Part shown: piece after piece, positions 7,749-15,260 of the stretch
How positions within the stretch are numbered: position 1 is the stretch's first letter
Layout: each line of letters starts with the position of its first letter
Origin: Dehalococcoidia bacterium
Lineage (GTDB): Bacteria; Chloroflexota; Dehalococcoidia; Lucifugimonadales; JAGWBF01
Assembly (NCBI GenBank): GCA_021296025.1
Contig: JAGWBF010000019.1
Span: 16,822-34,779, forward strand
Reading direction: 5' to 3'
Length of the DNA: 17,958 nt
The notes under the pieces: generated by a model
Databases searched by the model: none
Told to the model about the DNA's origin: nothing
What the model saw: only the letters and a program-made list of their open reading frames with translations
Program-made: the position numbers and the translations under genes

Positions 7749-8824
7749 CTGGCCTCTCCTTCTCCCGACATCGAATCCGTCCCCAAGCCCCCTGCCGATG
7801 ATACGGACAGCTCCCTGCTGCGGGCCAACCGTGTCAGGGAAAGGTTCTCCCGCCAGAGGAATGCCAGCCCCAATAGGCTCACGGGCAGCCATAGGGTGAT
7901 GATGTGGACGAAGAAGACGTAGGCCGTCGCCACGTCCCCACCCACCGCGAAGGCCAGCAACGTGCTTTTCGCCACGACCTCGAAGGGTCCTATGCCTCCG
8001 ATGCTGGAAGGCACTGCGGTAGCCAGGTTGGAAGTGGCGGTGACCAGCAGGATCACCTGGAAAGGCAGCCCAAGGTCGAAAGCAAGGGCCATCACATAAT
8101 AGACCAGCACCTCCACCAGCCAGACAGGGGCAGAGAGTATACACATGATGAGCAGCTTTCTCGGACTCCTCAGGGCAACAAGCCCATCCATAAGCTGGAG
8201 CCCCAGCCTGGCGGCGGTCTCCTGGAAAGCAGGGGGGAGAAGGCCCGCAACACGGCGGACAAGGGCATTTCCTAACTGTGGGCGAAGGGCGAGAAGCACA
8301 AGGGCAGCAAACCCACCCAAAAAGGAGAGGATAACCAGGATGCTGAGCACCAGCCACCACGACTTCACATTTCCGGCATCATCCCTGAGCACTTCCGTCC
8401 AGGGCAAAAAGGGCCAGACTATGCCGACCAGCAGAAGCAGCGTCAGGCCATCCATCATCCTTTCCACACCGATGGTGGCCAGGCCCGAAGCCTTGCTGAT
8501 GCCCTCCTTTTCTCCCAGGAAGTGGGCGCGCACGAGCTCCCCCAACCGGATGGGCAGGAGGTTGTTTGCCATGTAGCCGATAGCAACTATCGGGTACAGG
8601 CCCAGGGGGGAAACGGGCTTGAGATGGAGAAGCAGGTACCGCCAACGTAAGCAACGAATGCCCAAGGCAAAGAAGTACAGAAGTACGGCCGGACCGAGAT
8701 AAAGGTACTTGCCCCCATCCCCCAGCTCTCCCCGAACCTCCTGGAAATCAACCCTCCACAAGAATAGGAAGAGAAAGACTGCGGAAACGGCAAGCCCCAG
8801 CCAGAAACGGCGGGCGGTCAGCAA
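7745..8824 (-). CDS. Lysylphosphatidylglycerol synthase TM-region-like (UPF0104) integral membrane protein
   Basis: A 359-residue polytopic membrane protein. Hydrophobic segments are seen at about residues 8-24, 41-58, 77-95, 120-140, 155-185, 225-250, 257-280 and 295-325. The family signature is visible as GYMANNLLPIRLGELVRAHFLGEKEG (about 83-108, interrupted here only for description), GVERMMDGL, and SNLATAVPSSIGGIGPFE near residues 270-287. These match the transmembrane region of the MprF/YbhN/AglD group. The family is linked to lipid flipping or to glycolipid and cell-wall pathways; this copy has no lysyl-transferase domain. The start is a TTG at 8824 preceded by GGAG and AGG; no in-frame ATG lies close. 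It is co-transcribed with, and overlaps by GTGA, the FAD oxidoreductase downstream. A sigma70-like promoter is proposed at 8899-8927. Confidence 0.82.
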   Translation of the reverse strand: MLTARRFWLGLAVSAVFLFLFLWRVDFQEVRGELGDGGKYLYLGPAVLLYFFALGIRCLRWRYLLLHLKPVSPLGLYPIVAIGYMANNLLPIRLGELVRAHFLGEKEGISKASGLATIGVERMMDGLTLLLLVGIVWPFLPWTEVLRDDAGNVKSWWLVLSILVILSFLGGFAALVLLALRPQLGNALVRRVAGLLPPAFQETAARLGLQLMDGLVALRSPRKLLIMCILSAPVWLVEVLVYYVMALAFDLGLPFQVILLVTATSNLATAVPSSIGGIGPFEVVAKSTLLAFAVGGDVATAYVFFVHIITLWLPVSLLGLAFLWRENLSLTRLARSRELSVSSAGGLGTDSMSGEGEAR

Positions 8825-8898
8825 TTGCCTATAGCTCCAGCGCGAGCACCATGAATGGACTGGAAATCAAAAAAGACCATATCCTTGCAGCAGCATCC

Positions 8899-8927
8899 AG
8901 TATATGCACGGCTAATGGCAGAAACAA
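8899..8927 (-). promoter_or_regulatory. Candidate sigma70-like promoter for the UPF0104/FAD oxidoreductase operon
   Basis: On the minus strand, TTGTTT (8927-8922), a 17-bp spacer and TATACT (8904-8899; 5 of 6 matches to TATAAT) face the TTG-start membrane gene. The predicted transcript would begin near 8892 with a leader of about 68 nt. That leader contains a possible 20-codon ORF (8818-8880). The -35 is weak; spacing and -10 are good. Confidence 0.4.
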
Positions 8928-8949
8928 GAAGGGGCAGGGTAGGTTTCCC

Positions 8950-8963
8950 TTACCTTGAGGTAA
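8950..8963. promoter_or_regulatory. TTACC-TTGA-GGTAA dyad overlapping the gatC -35
   Basis: A perfect 5-bp dyad with a 4-nt centre lies over the proposed -35 of the gatC promoter. It could be a repressor site or coincidence; the arms are short. Confidence 0.2.
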
Positions 8964-8983
8964 CCATCGGGGTTTGCTAGACT
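8955..8983 (+). promoter_or_regulatory. Candidate extended -10 promoter for gatC-gatA-asnS
   Basis: TTGAGG (8955-8960), a 17-bp spacer and TAGACT (8978-8983), the latter preceded by TGC, which is the extended -10 element. Transcription would start near 8990, giving a leader of about 27 nt before the GTG of gatC. This is the best plus-strand promoter candidate in the 192-bp divergent gap. Confidence 0.45.
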
Positions 8984-9016
8984 TGGCAAAAGCAGGCCGA
9001 AGGGGCAAGCCACAGG

Positions 9017-9307
9017 GTGTCAATTAGCCGCGAAGAAGTCCTCCACATAGCTGCACTGTGCCGTATTGGCGTTACCGAGGATGAGCTGGAAGCACTTCAG
9101 GAGAAGCTCTCCCAGGTTCTTGACCTTTTCCGGACGCTGGATGAGGTGGATACATCCCAAATACCGCCTACTGAACATTCGGGTTCCCTGGAGAGCGTGA
9201 TGCGTTCCGACGAAGCCGCTGATTCGGCACCCCGCGAATCGGTTCTGGCCAATGCCCCGGCAATCGAAAACGATCTAATACGGGTGAAAGCCGTCCTGGA
9301 AGGATAG
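9017..9307 (+). CDS. gatC: Aspartyl/glutamyl-tRNA amidotransferase subunit C
   Basis: A 96-residue GatC. The sequence starts SISREEVLHIAALCRIGVTE, continues with the heptad-like helix ELEALQEKLSQVLDLFRTLDEVDTS, and ends RESVLANAPAIENDLIRVKAVLEG. All are typical of the GatC belt that wraps around GatA and stabilises the GatCAB complex. Length is normal for the family. The start is a GTG at 9017; ACAGG is immediately upstream and GAAGGGG is about 13 nt away, so the ribosome site is unremarkable. It lies 12 nt before gatA in the same operon. GatB is not in this window and must be elsewhere if the complex is to work. Confidence 0.93.
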   Translation: MSISREEVLHIAALCRIGVTEDELEALQEKLSQVLDLFRTLDEVDTSQIPPTEHSGSLESVMRSDEAADSAPRESVLANAPAIENDLIRVKAVLEG

Positions 9308-9319
9308 GCTTGTAGCAAG

Positions 9320-10786
9320 ATGGCAACGTTGCATGACCTCACGCTTATGGAAGTCCGCCAGTTGCTGGAACGCCGGGAGGTGAGCCCTGCCGATGTGGCA
9401 GAGTCTTCCCTGCGAAGAATAGATGATGTGGAGCAACAGGTAGGGGCTTTCATATCTGTGGACGGCGACCTAGCCCTCCAGATGGCCCATCGAGCTGCCG
9501 GGAGCCTGAAGAAGGATGGAACCGGAGAGCCTTTCCCCTTAGCCGGCATACCTATGCAGATCAAGGACTCCATCTGCACGAGAGACCTGCCGACAACGTG
9601 TGCATCCCACATGCTGGAGCAATTTCGGCCCGGTTATGATGCGACGGCGGTGGCGAAGCTTTTCTCTGAACGGGCCATTCTCCTGGGCAAGGGCAATATG
9701 GATGAGTTCGCCATGGGTTCATCCACTGAGACCTCGGCATTCCACCCTACCCACAACCCCTGGGACCTGGAACGGGTACCAGGAGGCAGCAGCGGAGGAG
9801 GAGCAGCGTCCGTCGCTGCGGGTGAAGCCTACTACGCCTTGGGTTCCGACACCGGCGGCAGTATCCGGCAGCCCGCATCCCTCTGTGGAGTCGTCGGCCT
9901 GAAGCCGACCTATGGCCTTGTTAGCCGTTACGGCCTCATAGCCTTTGCTTCTTCGCTGGACCAGATAGGCCCCATCACCAGGGATGTATCAGATTGCGCC
10001 CTGGTGTTGTCATCTATAGTCGGGCACGACAGCATGGATTCGACCTCTATTTCGGCGCCTGAGCCGGACTACGTATCGGGGCTTACCCAGGATGTGCGGG
10101 GGCTCCGCCTGGGGGTGCCTCGGGAGTATTTCGTTGACGGCGTGGACTCCAAGGTTGAAGGGGCCGTCAGGGAAGCAATCAGGGTGCTGGAGGGACTGGG
10201 GGCCAGCGTAGTAGAAGTGACCCTTCCAACGACTCCTTATGCTCTGGCCTGCTACTACATCCTGGCTCTTTCCGAGTGCTCCGCCAATCTTGCCCGGTAC
10301 GATGGCGCCAAGTTCGGCTACTCGCACCAGGAAGCGGCTACAATATGGGAGGGAGTGGAGAAGACTCGTCAATTCGGTTTCGGTGAGGAAGTGAAGCGTC
10401 GAATAATGCTCGGCACCTTTGCCCTTTCAACCGGATACTACGATGCCTACTACCTGAAGGCCCTAAGGGTGCGTACTCTGATCCGGCAAGAGTTCGACCG
10501 CGTGTTTCAAGAGTGCGATGCCCTGGTGACGCCCACTGCTCCAACACCAGCATTCCCCCTGGGGGAGCGGAAGGATGACCCGGTGCGGATGTACTTGGGC
10601 GATATCTACACGGTGCCGGCGAGCGTGGCGGGCATTCCCGCCATCTCCGTCCCCTGCGGGTTCTCCCAGGGACTGCCCGTCGGAATGCAGATTATCGGCC
10701 CTTCCTTATCGGAGGGGACCCTGTTGAACATCGGATACGCCTACGAGCAGGCAACGACCTGGCACAAGCTGAGGCCTCCCCAGTGA
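9320..10786 (+). CDS. gatA: Aspartyl/glutamyl-tRNA(Asn/Gln) amidotransferase subunit A
   Basis: A 488-residue amidase-signature enzyme with the full Ser-cisSer-Lys triad: K82 in IPMQIKDS, S157 in VPGGSSGGG and S181 in GSDTGGSIRQPA. These line up with K79/S154/S178 of Staphylococcus GatA at a constant offset of three. GatA hydrolyses glutamine; the ammonia is used by GatB to amidate Glu-tRNA(Gln) or Asp-tRNA(Asn) in the cytoplasm. The ATG at 9320 gives the standard MATLHDLTLMEVRQLL start. It follows gatC by 12 nt and precedes asnS by 61 nt. Since an asparaginyl-tRNA synthetase is encoded next door, the complex probably serves mainly Gln-tRNA(Gln) here (inference). A second amidase at the right edge of the window is a paralogue. 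Confidence 0.96.
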   Translation: MATLHDLTLMEVRQLLERREVSPADVAESSLRRIDDVEQQVGAFISVDGDLALQMAHRAAGSLKKDGTGEPFPLAGIPMQIKDSICTRDLPTTCASHMLEQFRPGYDATAVAKLFSERAILLGKGNMDEFAMGSSTETSAFHPTHNPWDLERVPGGSSGGGAASVAAGEAYYALGSDTGGSIRQPASLCGVVGLKPTYGLVSRYGLIAFASSLDQIGPITRDVSDCALVLSSIVGHDSMDSTSISAPEPDYVSGLTQDVRGLRLGVPREYFVDGVDSKVEGAVREAIRVLEGLGASVVEVTLPTTPYALACYYILALSECSANLARYDGAKFGYSHQEAATIWEGVEKTRQFGFGEEVKRRIMLGTFALSTGYYDAYYLKALRVRTLIRQEFDRVFQECDALVTPTAPTPAFPLGERKDDPVRMYLGDIYTVPASVAGIPAISVPCGFSQGLPVGMQIIGPSLSEGTLLNIGYAYEQATTWHKLRPPQ

Positions 10787-10847
10787 ACGGCAAAGCCCCC
10801 GGCGGCACCAGCCCCGACGGTCCAACGATTTTCTGGAGGGCGGCAGG

Positions 10848-12233
10848 ATGAAGCGAAGCAAGATTAGAGACCTGCTGGCCACTGGAACGCCCGGGGATGA
10901 GGTGTGCGTCCAGGGCTGGGTGAAGACCCGTCGGGATTCCAAGAACCTCTCCTTCATCCAGGTGAACGACGGCTCCACCCTGTCCGACCTCCAGGTCGTC
11001 GCCGAGGATACGTTGGACAGCTATGGGATCGTCAGCCTGTTGACCACCGGGTGCAGCGTGAGCATAACCGGATCACTAGTAGAGTCTCCAGGCAAAGGAC
11101 AGAGGTACGAGGTGCAGGCTCAGTCTGTGGAGCTGCTGGGAGATGCCGACTCAGAGACCTACCCTCTGCAGAAAAAGAGGCACACCCTGGAGTTCCTGAG
11201 GGATATCGGGCACCTGCGGCCCCGGACTAACACCCTGGGGGCCATAGCAAGGGTGCGCAGCACCCTCGCCTACGCAATTCATCGTTTCTTCCAGGACAAG
11301 GGGTTCCTTTACGTCCAGACTCCCATCATAACCGCCAGCGACGCCGAGGGGGCCGGGTCCATGTTCCGAGTGACGACCCTGCCCCTGGATGAATTGGCTG
11401 CTGGCAAGGGGAGCGCGGACTTGGAGGAGGATTTCTTCGGCAGGGCGGTTAACCTGACCGTCAGCGGCCAGCTGGAGGCCGAGATCTATGCCCTGGCCCT
11501 TTCCGACGTATACACCTTCGGACCGACCTTTCGAGCCGAGAACTCCAACACATCCCGGCATCTTGCAGAGTTCTGGATGGTCGAGCCCGAGGTCGCGTTC
11601 TGCGACCTGGACGGGTTGGCGGAGCTGTCCGAAGAGTTTCTGAAATACATCTTCGGGTACGTTATGGAGAATTGCCCCGAGGACATGGCATTCTTCGACC
11701 GCTTTTACGGAGAGGGCACAATCTCCACCTTGCAGGGAATAGTGGACTCCCGGTTCGAGAGACTGACCTACACCGAGGCCATCGACCTGCTGCAAAAATC
11801 CGGCCGGAGCTTCGAGTTCCCCGTGGAATGGGGCAGCGACCTGCAGTCGGAACACGAACGCCACCTTACCGAGGTGGAGCTGGGACGGCCCGTCATCGTT
11901 ACCGACTATCCCGCAGGAATCAAGGCCTTCTACATGCGCCTGAACGACGACGAGCGGACCGTGGCGGCCATGGATGTGCTGGTGCCTCGCATCGGGGAGA
12001 TTATCGGGGGAAGCCAGCGGGAGGAGCGCCTGGACGTGCTCCAGCGGCGCATAGGAGAAAGCGGGATGGACCCGCACCGGTACTGGTGGTACCTCGACCT
12101 GCGCAGGTACGGCACTGTTCCCCATGCGGGCTTCGGCCTAGGCTTCGAGCGCACCCTCCAGTTCGTGACCAATATGCAGAACATTCGCGATGTTGTCGCC
12201 TTTCCCAGGACCCCGGGAAGCGCAGAGTTCTAA
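10848..12233 (+). CDS. asnS: Asparaginyl-tRNA synthetase
   Basis: A 461-residue class IIb synthetase. An N-terminal OB-fold anticodon domain spans about residues 16-96 (VCVQGWVKTRRDSKNLSFIQ). Class II motif 2 is FRAENSNTSRHLAEFWM (228-244) and motif 3 is GFGLGFERTLQF (428-439). TDYPAGIKAFYM (352-363) is the AsnRS form of a segment that differs in AspRS, which supports Asn specificity. The enzyme charges tRNA(Asn) with asparagine using ATP. Length is normal. ATG 10848 is preceded by GGAGGG with a 7-nt spacer. It is probably co-transcribed with gatC-gatA; the 61-bp gap shows no terminator. Confidence 0.95.
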   Translation: MKRSKIRDLLATGTPGDEVCVQGWVKTRRDSKNLSFIQVNDGSTLSDLQVVAEDTLDSYGIVSLLTTGCSVSITGSLVESPGKGQRYEVQAQSVELLGDADSETYPLQKKRHTLEFLRDIGHLRPRTNTLGAIARVRSTLAYAIHRFFQDKGFLYVQTPIITASDAEGAGSMFRVTTLPLDELAAGKGSADLEEDFFGRAVNLTVSGQLEAEIYALALSDVYTFGPTFRAENSNTSRHLAEFWMVEPEVAFCDLDGLAELSEEFLKYIFGYVMENCPEDMAFFDRFYGEGTISTLQGIVDSRFERLTYTEAIDLLQKSGRSFEFPVEWGSDLQSEHERHLTEVELGRPVIVTDYPAGIKAFYMRLNDDERTVAAMDVLVPRIGEIIGGSQREERLDVLQRRIGESGMDPHRYWWYLDLRRYGTVPHAGFGLGFERTLQFVTNMQNIRDVVAFPRTPGSAEF

Positions 12234-12276
12234 GTAAGCGACCCAAGGCTTTGCAAAAGGCTGGAAAGAGGTGAGC

Positions 12277-13482
12277 ATGACCCTGGGAACGTCCCTGCCC
12301 CTGGAAGGTGTGAGGGTGCTTGACTGCACCCAGGTACTGGCGGGCCCCTTCTGCTCCCAGCTCCTGGCCGACATGGGAGCCGACGTGATCAAGGTAGAGC
12401 GTCCCGACGGGGGCGATGAGACCCGCAAGGGGCCTCCTTACATCAACGGCCGGTCGGCATCCTTCCTGGCCGTCAACCGGAACAAGCGGGGGCTCGCCCT
12501 GGACCTCCGCAGGAACGAGGGTCAGGAGGTGCTCAAGGCCCTGTGCGCAACGGCGGACGTGCTGGTGGAGAACTTCCGCCCAGGGACCATGCAAAGGTTG
12601 GGGTTGGGCTACGAAGACCTGGAAAAGTTGCGCCCGGAGCTCATCTACTGCTCGATATCGGGTTTCGGGCAGACGGGCCCCTACAGCTCCCGGGGCGGCT
12701 TTGACCTGATCGCCCAGGGGATGAGCGGTCTGATGAGCGTCACCGGTACCCCCGGTGGCCCCCCGGCCAAGGTGGGCGTCCCAATCACTGACCTGACAGC
12801 AGGCATGTACGGCGCCTACGGCATTCTCAGCGCCTACATACACCGACTGAAGACAGGAAAGGGCCAGCAGGTGGATATCTCCCTCATGGAAGCGGGGATC
12901 GCATACACCGTCTGGGAATCCACCGTTTACTTTGCCACCGGAGAGGTCCCGGGACCCCTCGGTTCAGCCCACCGGCTGTCCGCCCCCTATCGTGCTCTGC
13001 GCACCAGTGACGGCTACATCACCATAGGCGGCGCCGCCCAAGTCCTATGGGAGAAAATGTGCAACGCCATAGGCCGGGCTGAGCTGCTGGACGACCCCAG
13101 GTTTGGCAGCAGAGGCGACCGTAAGGCCAACGACGATGAACTGGCTGAGCTGTTGGAGGAGACTTTCTCCACGAAGACCACCGAGCATTGGATGGAAGTG
13201 CTCGAGCAGGTGGGGGTTCCGGCAGGGCCCATCAACGACCTTGACCAGGTGTATCACGACCCCCATGTGCAGGCCCGGCGCATGGAGGTGGACCTGGACG
13301 ACCCGGAGCTGGGGTTACTAAGGAACATAGGAATACCAGTGAAGCTGTCCAATACTCCCGGGAGTATCCGACACAGGGGGCCCGCCCTGGGGGAGCACAC
13401 CAGGGAAGTGCTGGAGGATGGCGGGTTCACCACCGGCGAAATCGATGCCCTCCTGGAAGCCGGGGTCGTAAAGGCAAGCTAG
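12277..13482 (+). CDS. CaiB/BaiF family (family III) CoA transferase
   Basis: A 401-residue family III CoA transferase. The N-terminal LEGVRVLDCTQVLAGPFCSQ, ADMGADVIKVERPDGGDETR, NKRGLALDLR, VENFRPGTMQRLGLGYEDL and SISGFGQTGPYSSRGGFD are classic for the family. The Asp that forms the mixed anhydride in formyl-CoA transferase matches the D in PITDLTAGMYGAYG (residue 172 from the ATG at 12277). The enzyme moves CoA between organic acids; substrate is not predictable (succinyl-CoA: carboxylate types are common). A GTG at 12271 would add two residues; the purine-rich GAAAGAGGTG serves as the ribosome site. It is 43 nt after asnS, with no terminator seen. Its TAG stop lies in a CTAG palindrome shared with the convergent NTF2-like gene. 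Confidence 0.9.
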   Translation: MTLGTSLPLEGVRVLDCTQVLAGPFCSQLLADMGADVIKVERPDGGDETRKGPPYINGRSASFLAVNRNKRGLALDLRRNEGQEVLKALCATADVLVENFRPGTMQRLGLGYEDLEKLRPELIYCSISGFGQTGPYSSRGGFDLIAQGMSGLMSVTGTPGGPPAKVGVPITDLTAGMYGAYGILSAYIHRLKTGKGQQVDISLMEAGIAYTVWESTVYFATGEVPGPLGSAHRLSAPYRALRTSDGYITIGGAAQVLWEKMCNAIGRAELLDDPRFGSRGDRKANDDELAELLEETFSTKTTEHWMEVLEQVGVPAGPINDLDQVYHDPHVQARRMEVDLDDPELGLLRNIGIPVKLSNTPGSIRHRGPALGEHTREVLEDGGFTTGEIDALLEAGVVKAS

Positions 13483-13925
13483 CCGGCGCCGTGGTGGTGC
13501 ACCATCTTCCACTCGCCATCCACCTTGGCGAAAATGTTGGTGGTCCGCACGGTAAAGTTGCCCGCTCGCCCATCGAGCACCGTGGAAATGTTCTCGTGGC
13601 AGGACACCCAGGCGCAGTCCCCTCTGATTTGCACCTGGGCATCTGTGATGTTGAAGTGCATCAAGGTGGTGTTGTAGAAGATATCGACCCAGCTTTGACG
13701 CACATCGGGCCAGCCGGCAATAATGTCGGAGCTGGGATGGACGCAAAGCACATCGTTGGAGTGTTCCCAGACCTTTTCCATCTCGCCGATGTCAAGACTG
13801 CCAAAGGCTTCATAGAAGCTGCGGTTGGCCGCCAGCACGTGCTCTATCTCGCCATCGGACAAGGTCTCTTGCCACCCCGCTTTCGTGAAGATGGTCCTAT
13901 TGGCCGATTTTAACAGAAAGCGCAT
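13479..13925 (-). CDS. NTF2-like / SnoaL-fold small protein
   Basis: A 148-residue protein of the nuclear-transport-factor-2-like superfamily. It shows the helix LSDGEIEHVLAANRSFYEAFGSLD, VWEHSNDVLCVHPSSDIIAGWPDVRQ and a closing sheet strand GEWKMVHHHGAG. Many bacterial members are of this length and are annotated as SnoaL-like; the fold serves enzymes, isomerases and binding domains, so no reaction can be assigned. His-rich HHHGAG at the end is a common ending of this subgroup. The ATG at 13925 has no clear ribosome site; a TTG at the LSDGE position (about residue 22) would match the usual family start. It is convergent with the CoA transferase and shares its stop palindrome. Confidence 0.75.
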   Translation of the reverse strand: MRFLLKSANRTIFTKAGWQETLSDGEIEHVLAANRSFYEAFGSLDIGEMEKVWEHSNDVLCVHPSSDIIAGWPDVRQSWVDIFYNTTLMHFNITDAQVQIRGDCAWVSCHENISTVLDGRAGNFTVRTTNIFAKVDGEWKMVHHHGAG

Positions 13926-13967
13926 CCCGGGACGACGCGGCCGCTTGGTTTAAACGATAGGGAGGAA

Positions 13968-13986
13968 TCAACATCTGAGATGTTGA
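13968..13986. promoter_or_regulatory. Perfect 8-bp operator-like dyad over a -35 element
   Basis: TCAACATC (13968-13975), TGA, GATGTTGA (13979-13986) is a perfect inverted repeat of 8-bp arms with a 3-nt centre. Its right arm overlaps the TTGAAA -35 of the promoter at 13983-14011. This is the arrangement of a repressor operator. The repeat is also 43 nt upstream of the minus-strand NTF2-like gene, so it could serve either direction. As RNA it could form a short hairpin, but it has no T-tract. Confidence 0.5.
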
Positions 13987-14011
13987 AAGGCAGCCTGGCA
14001 AAGGGTAAAAT
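13983..14011 (+). promoter_or_regulatory. Well-formed sigma70-like promoter
   Basis: TTGAAA (13983-13988), exactly 17 bp, TAAAAT (14006-14011). Each hexamer matches consensus at 5 of 6 positions. Predicted start of transcription is near 14018, reading to the right into the small Cys-rich ORF. It is the best promoter match I found in the window. Confidence 0.5.
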
Positions 14012-14079
14012 GCGTTGGTGTTGTGCCTACACCCGTCAGCTATCGGATAGCTGGCCCAGAGGAGAGCGGGGGCCCGACA

Positions 14080-14280
14080 TTGGCAAGTAAAGAGGAACCA
14101 AAAGCATCTGCGCAGGCTTCAGAGCAGCCTCCTGGTAAGGAACTGTATCCCGCAGTTTGTGCCTTCTGTTGCATCGAGGGGATGGTAACCACCAAGCCCA
14201 GCGGCCCTCTTCCGGGCTGCAGGGGATGGTGCGCCCACAGGTCCAGGGTTATCATGGATGACAGGTCGGTGTTCCGCTAG
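14080..14280 (+). CDS. Small Cys-rich protein of unknown function
   Basis: A short ORF I do not recognise. From a TTG at 14080 it has 66 residues: a polar Lys/Glu/Ala/Pro-rich N-terminus, then a compact region with C27, C30, C31, C47, C51 and H53 (VCAFCC and GCRGWCAH), which could bind zinc or iron. An in-frame GTG at 14023 would lengthen it to 85 residues, but this lies only about 5 nt after the predicted transcription start. GAGGAG and GGGGG lie upstream of the TTG. No signal peptide or membrane segment is evident. It sits between the NTF2-like gene and convergent lysR. Support for its reality comes from the promoter and dyad directly upstream and from the spaced Cys pattern; against it are its size, weak start and lack of a known family. 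Confidence 0.42.
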   Translation: MASKEEPKASAQASEQPPGKELYPAVCAFCCIEGMVTTKPSGPLPGCRGWCAHRSRVIMDDRSVFR

Positions 14281-14324
14281 CTGAACCTCGAGTCCCCGGT
14301 CCTCACGGTTTCCTCCTCAGCGCC

Positions 14325-15233
14325 TTAACGCCCGTCAGTCCTTTCATTGAGCTTCAATACCAGTTCGTCCATGAAGTTGCGCACCGAACGGCTCAGGAAC
14401 TTGCCCTTCAACGTAATCAGGCCTATGTCGGTCGTTGGAAGCAGCCCGGCCAGTCTCCTTATCCCGATGCGAGAATCGTCTTCGGGCTGGACCATGTACT
14501 CGTTGGTCACGCTGATTCCAAGCCCAACCTCCACGTACCTCTTGGCCATCTCCATAATGTCTATCTCTATGGGGATATTGTATGAGAGGCCAGCCTCTCT
14601 CAGGGCTCGTTCCAGGATCCTGCGGGTGTAGCTCTTGGGCCCCAGCAGGACGAGTGGCCATCGAGCGATATCGGAAAGGGTGATTTCCGGGAGGTCCAGG
14701 AGCTCGTGTCCCAGGGGGGTCACCAGCACGAACTGGGAAGAGAACAGGTGGTTGAACTCCAGGGACGGGACCTCGGACTCGGGCCGGTTCCCCAGGGCCA
14801 AATCCAGGTCCCCGGCAGAAACCCGGTCCAGTATGTCGGTGTAAGAGGTGGCGACCAGCTTGATTTGCACGCTGGGGTAGCGGTCGCGAAAGGACCTGAC
14901 TATGTCGGGCAGGCGATGCAGCACAAGGTCGGGGTATGCCCCAATGACGAAAGACCCCCGTTGCTCCGGGTACTCCATCTGGCTCTTGAGGGCTTCCATG
15001 CTCTCGGCCAGGTTTTCGACCATGGGTTTGACCAGGTCGTAAAAGGCAACCCCGTCGGAAGTCAGCTGGATAGGCCGCTTGATCCTGTCGAAAAGGGTGA
15101 CCCCGAACTCCCTCTCCATCTTCTGGAGGTGGAGGGTAACCGTGGGTTGGCCCAGGTCCAGAAAGCCTGCTGCCTTGGAGATGCTGGACAGGCGGGCTAC
15201 ATGGTAGAAGCTAATCAGCTCTCGTACATTCAC
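14325..15233 (-). CDS. LysR-family transcriptional regulator
   Basis: A 302-residue LysR-type regulator. The N-terminal winged helix-turn-helix (residues 1-60: VRELISFYHVARLSSISKAA, QPTVTLHLQKMEREFGVTLF) is followed by a linker helix and a periplasmic-binding-like effector domain starting near GSFVIGAYPDLV. Members bind DNA as tetramers and usually regulate a divergent gene together with a small co-inducer. YVEVGLGISVTNEYM corresponds to the conserved G-x-G-I-x-x-x-P region of the effector domain, here without the usual Pro. The start is GTG 15233; there is no strong ribosome site. It is divergent from the ferredoxin gene across a 363-bp region, and a TATAAT with an overlapping dyad lies 40-45 nt upstream of the GTG. 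It could regulate itself and the ferredoxin; that is inference. Confidence 0.9.
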   Translation of the reverse strand: MNVRELISFYHVARLSSISKAAGFLDLGQPTVTLHLQKMEREFGVTLFDRIKRPIQLTSDGVAFYDLVKPMVENLAESMEALKSQMEYPEQRGSFVIGAYPDLVLHRLPDIVRSFRDRYPSVQIKLVATSYTDILDRVSAGDLDLALGNRPESEVPSLEFNHLFSSQFVLVTPLGHELLDLPEITLSDIARWPLVLLGPKSYTRRILERALREAGLSYNIPIEIDIMEMAKRYVEVGLGISVTNEYMVQPEDDSRIGIRRLAGLLPTTDIGLITLKGKFLSRSVRNFMDELVLKLNERTDGR

Positions 15234-15260
15234 TATTGGTCACATGCATTACAGGGTTTG

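Noticed and set aside
7749..8360. N-terminal extension of the FAD oxidoreductase reading frame
   Set aside because: Lies in a different frame inside the UPF0104 gene; the dinucleotide-binding fold starts at the GTG at 7748 with a good ribosome site.
11151..12125. Minus-strand open frame of 324 codons inside asnS
   Set aside because: asnS has complete class II motifs; the opposite frame is a GC-rich shadow.
12001..12843. Minus-strand open frame of 280 codons spanning asnS and the CoA transferase
   Set aside because: Crosses a gene boundary and has no motif.
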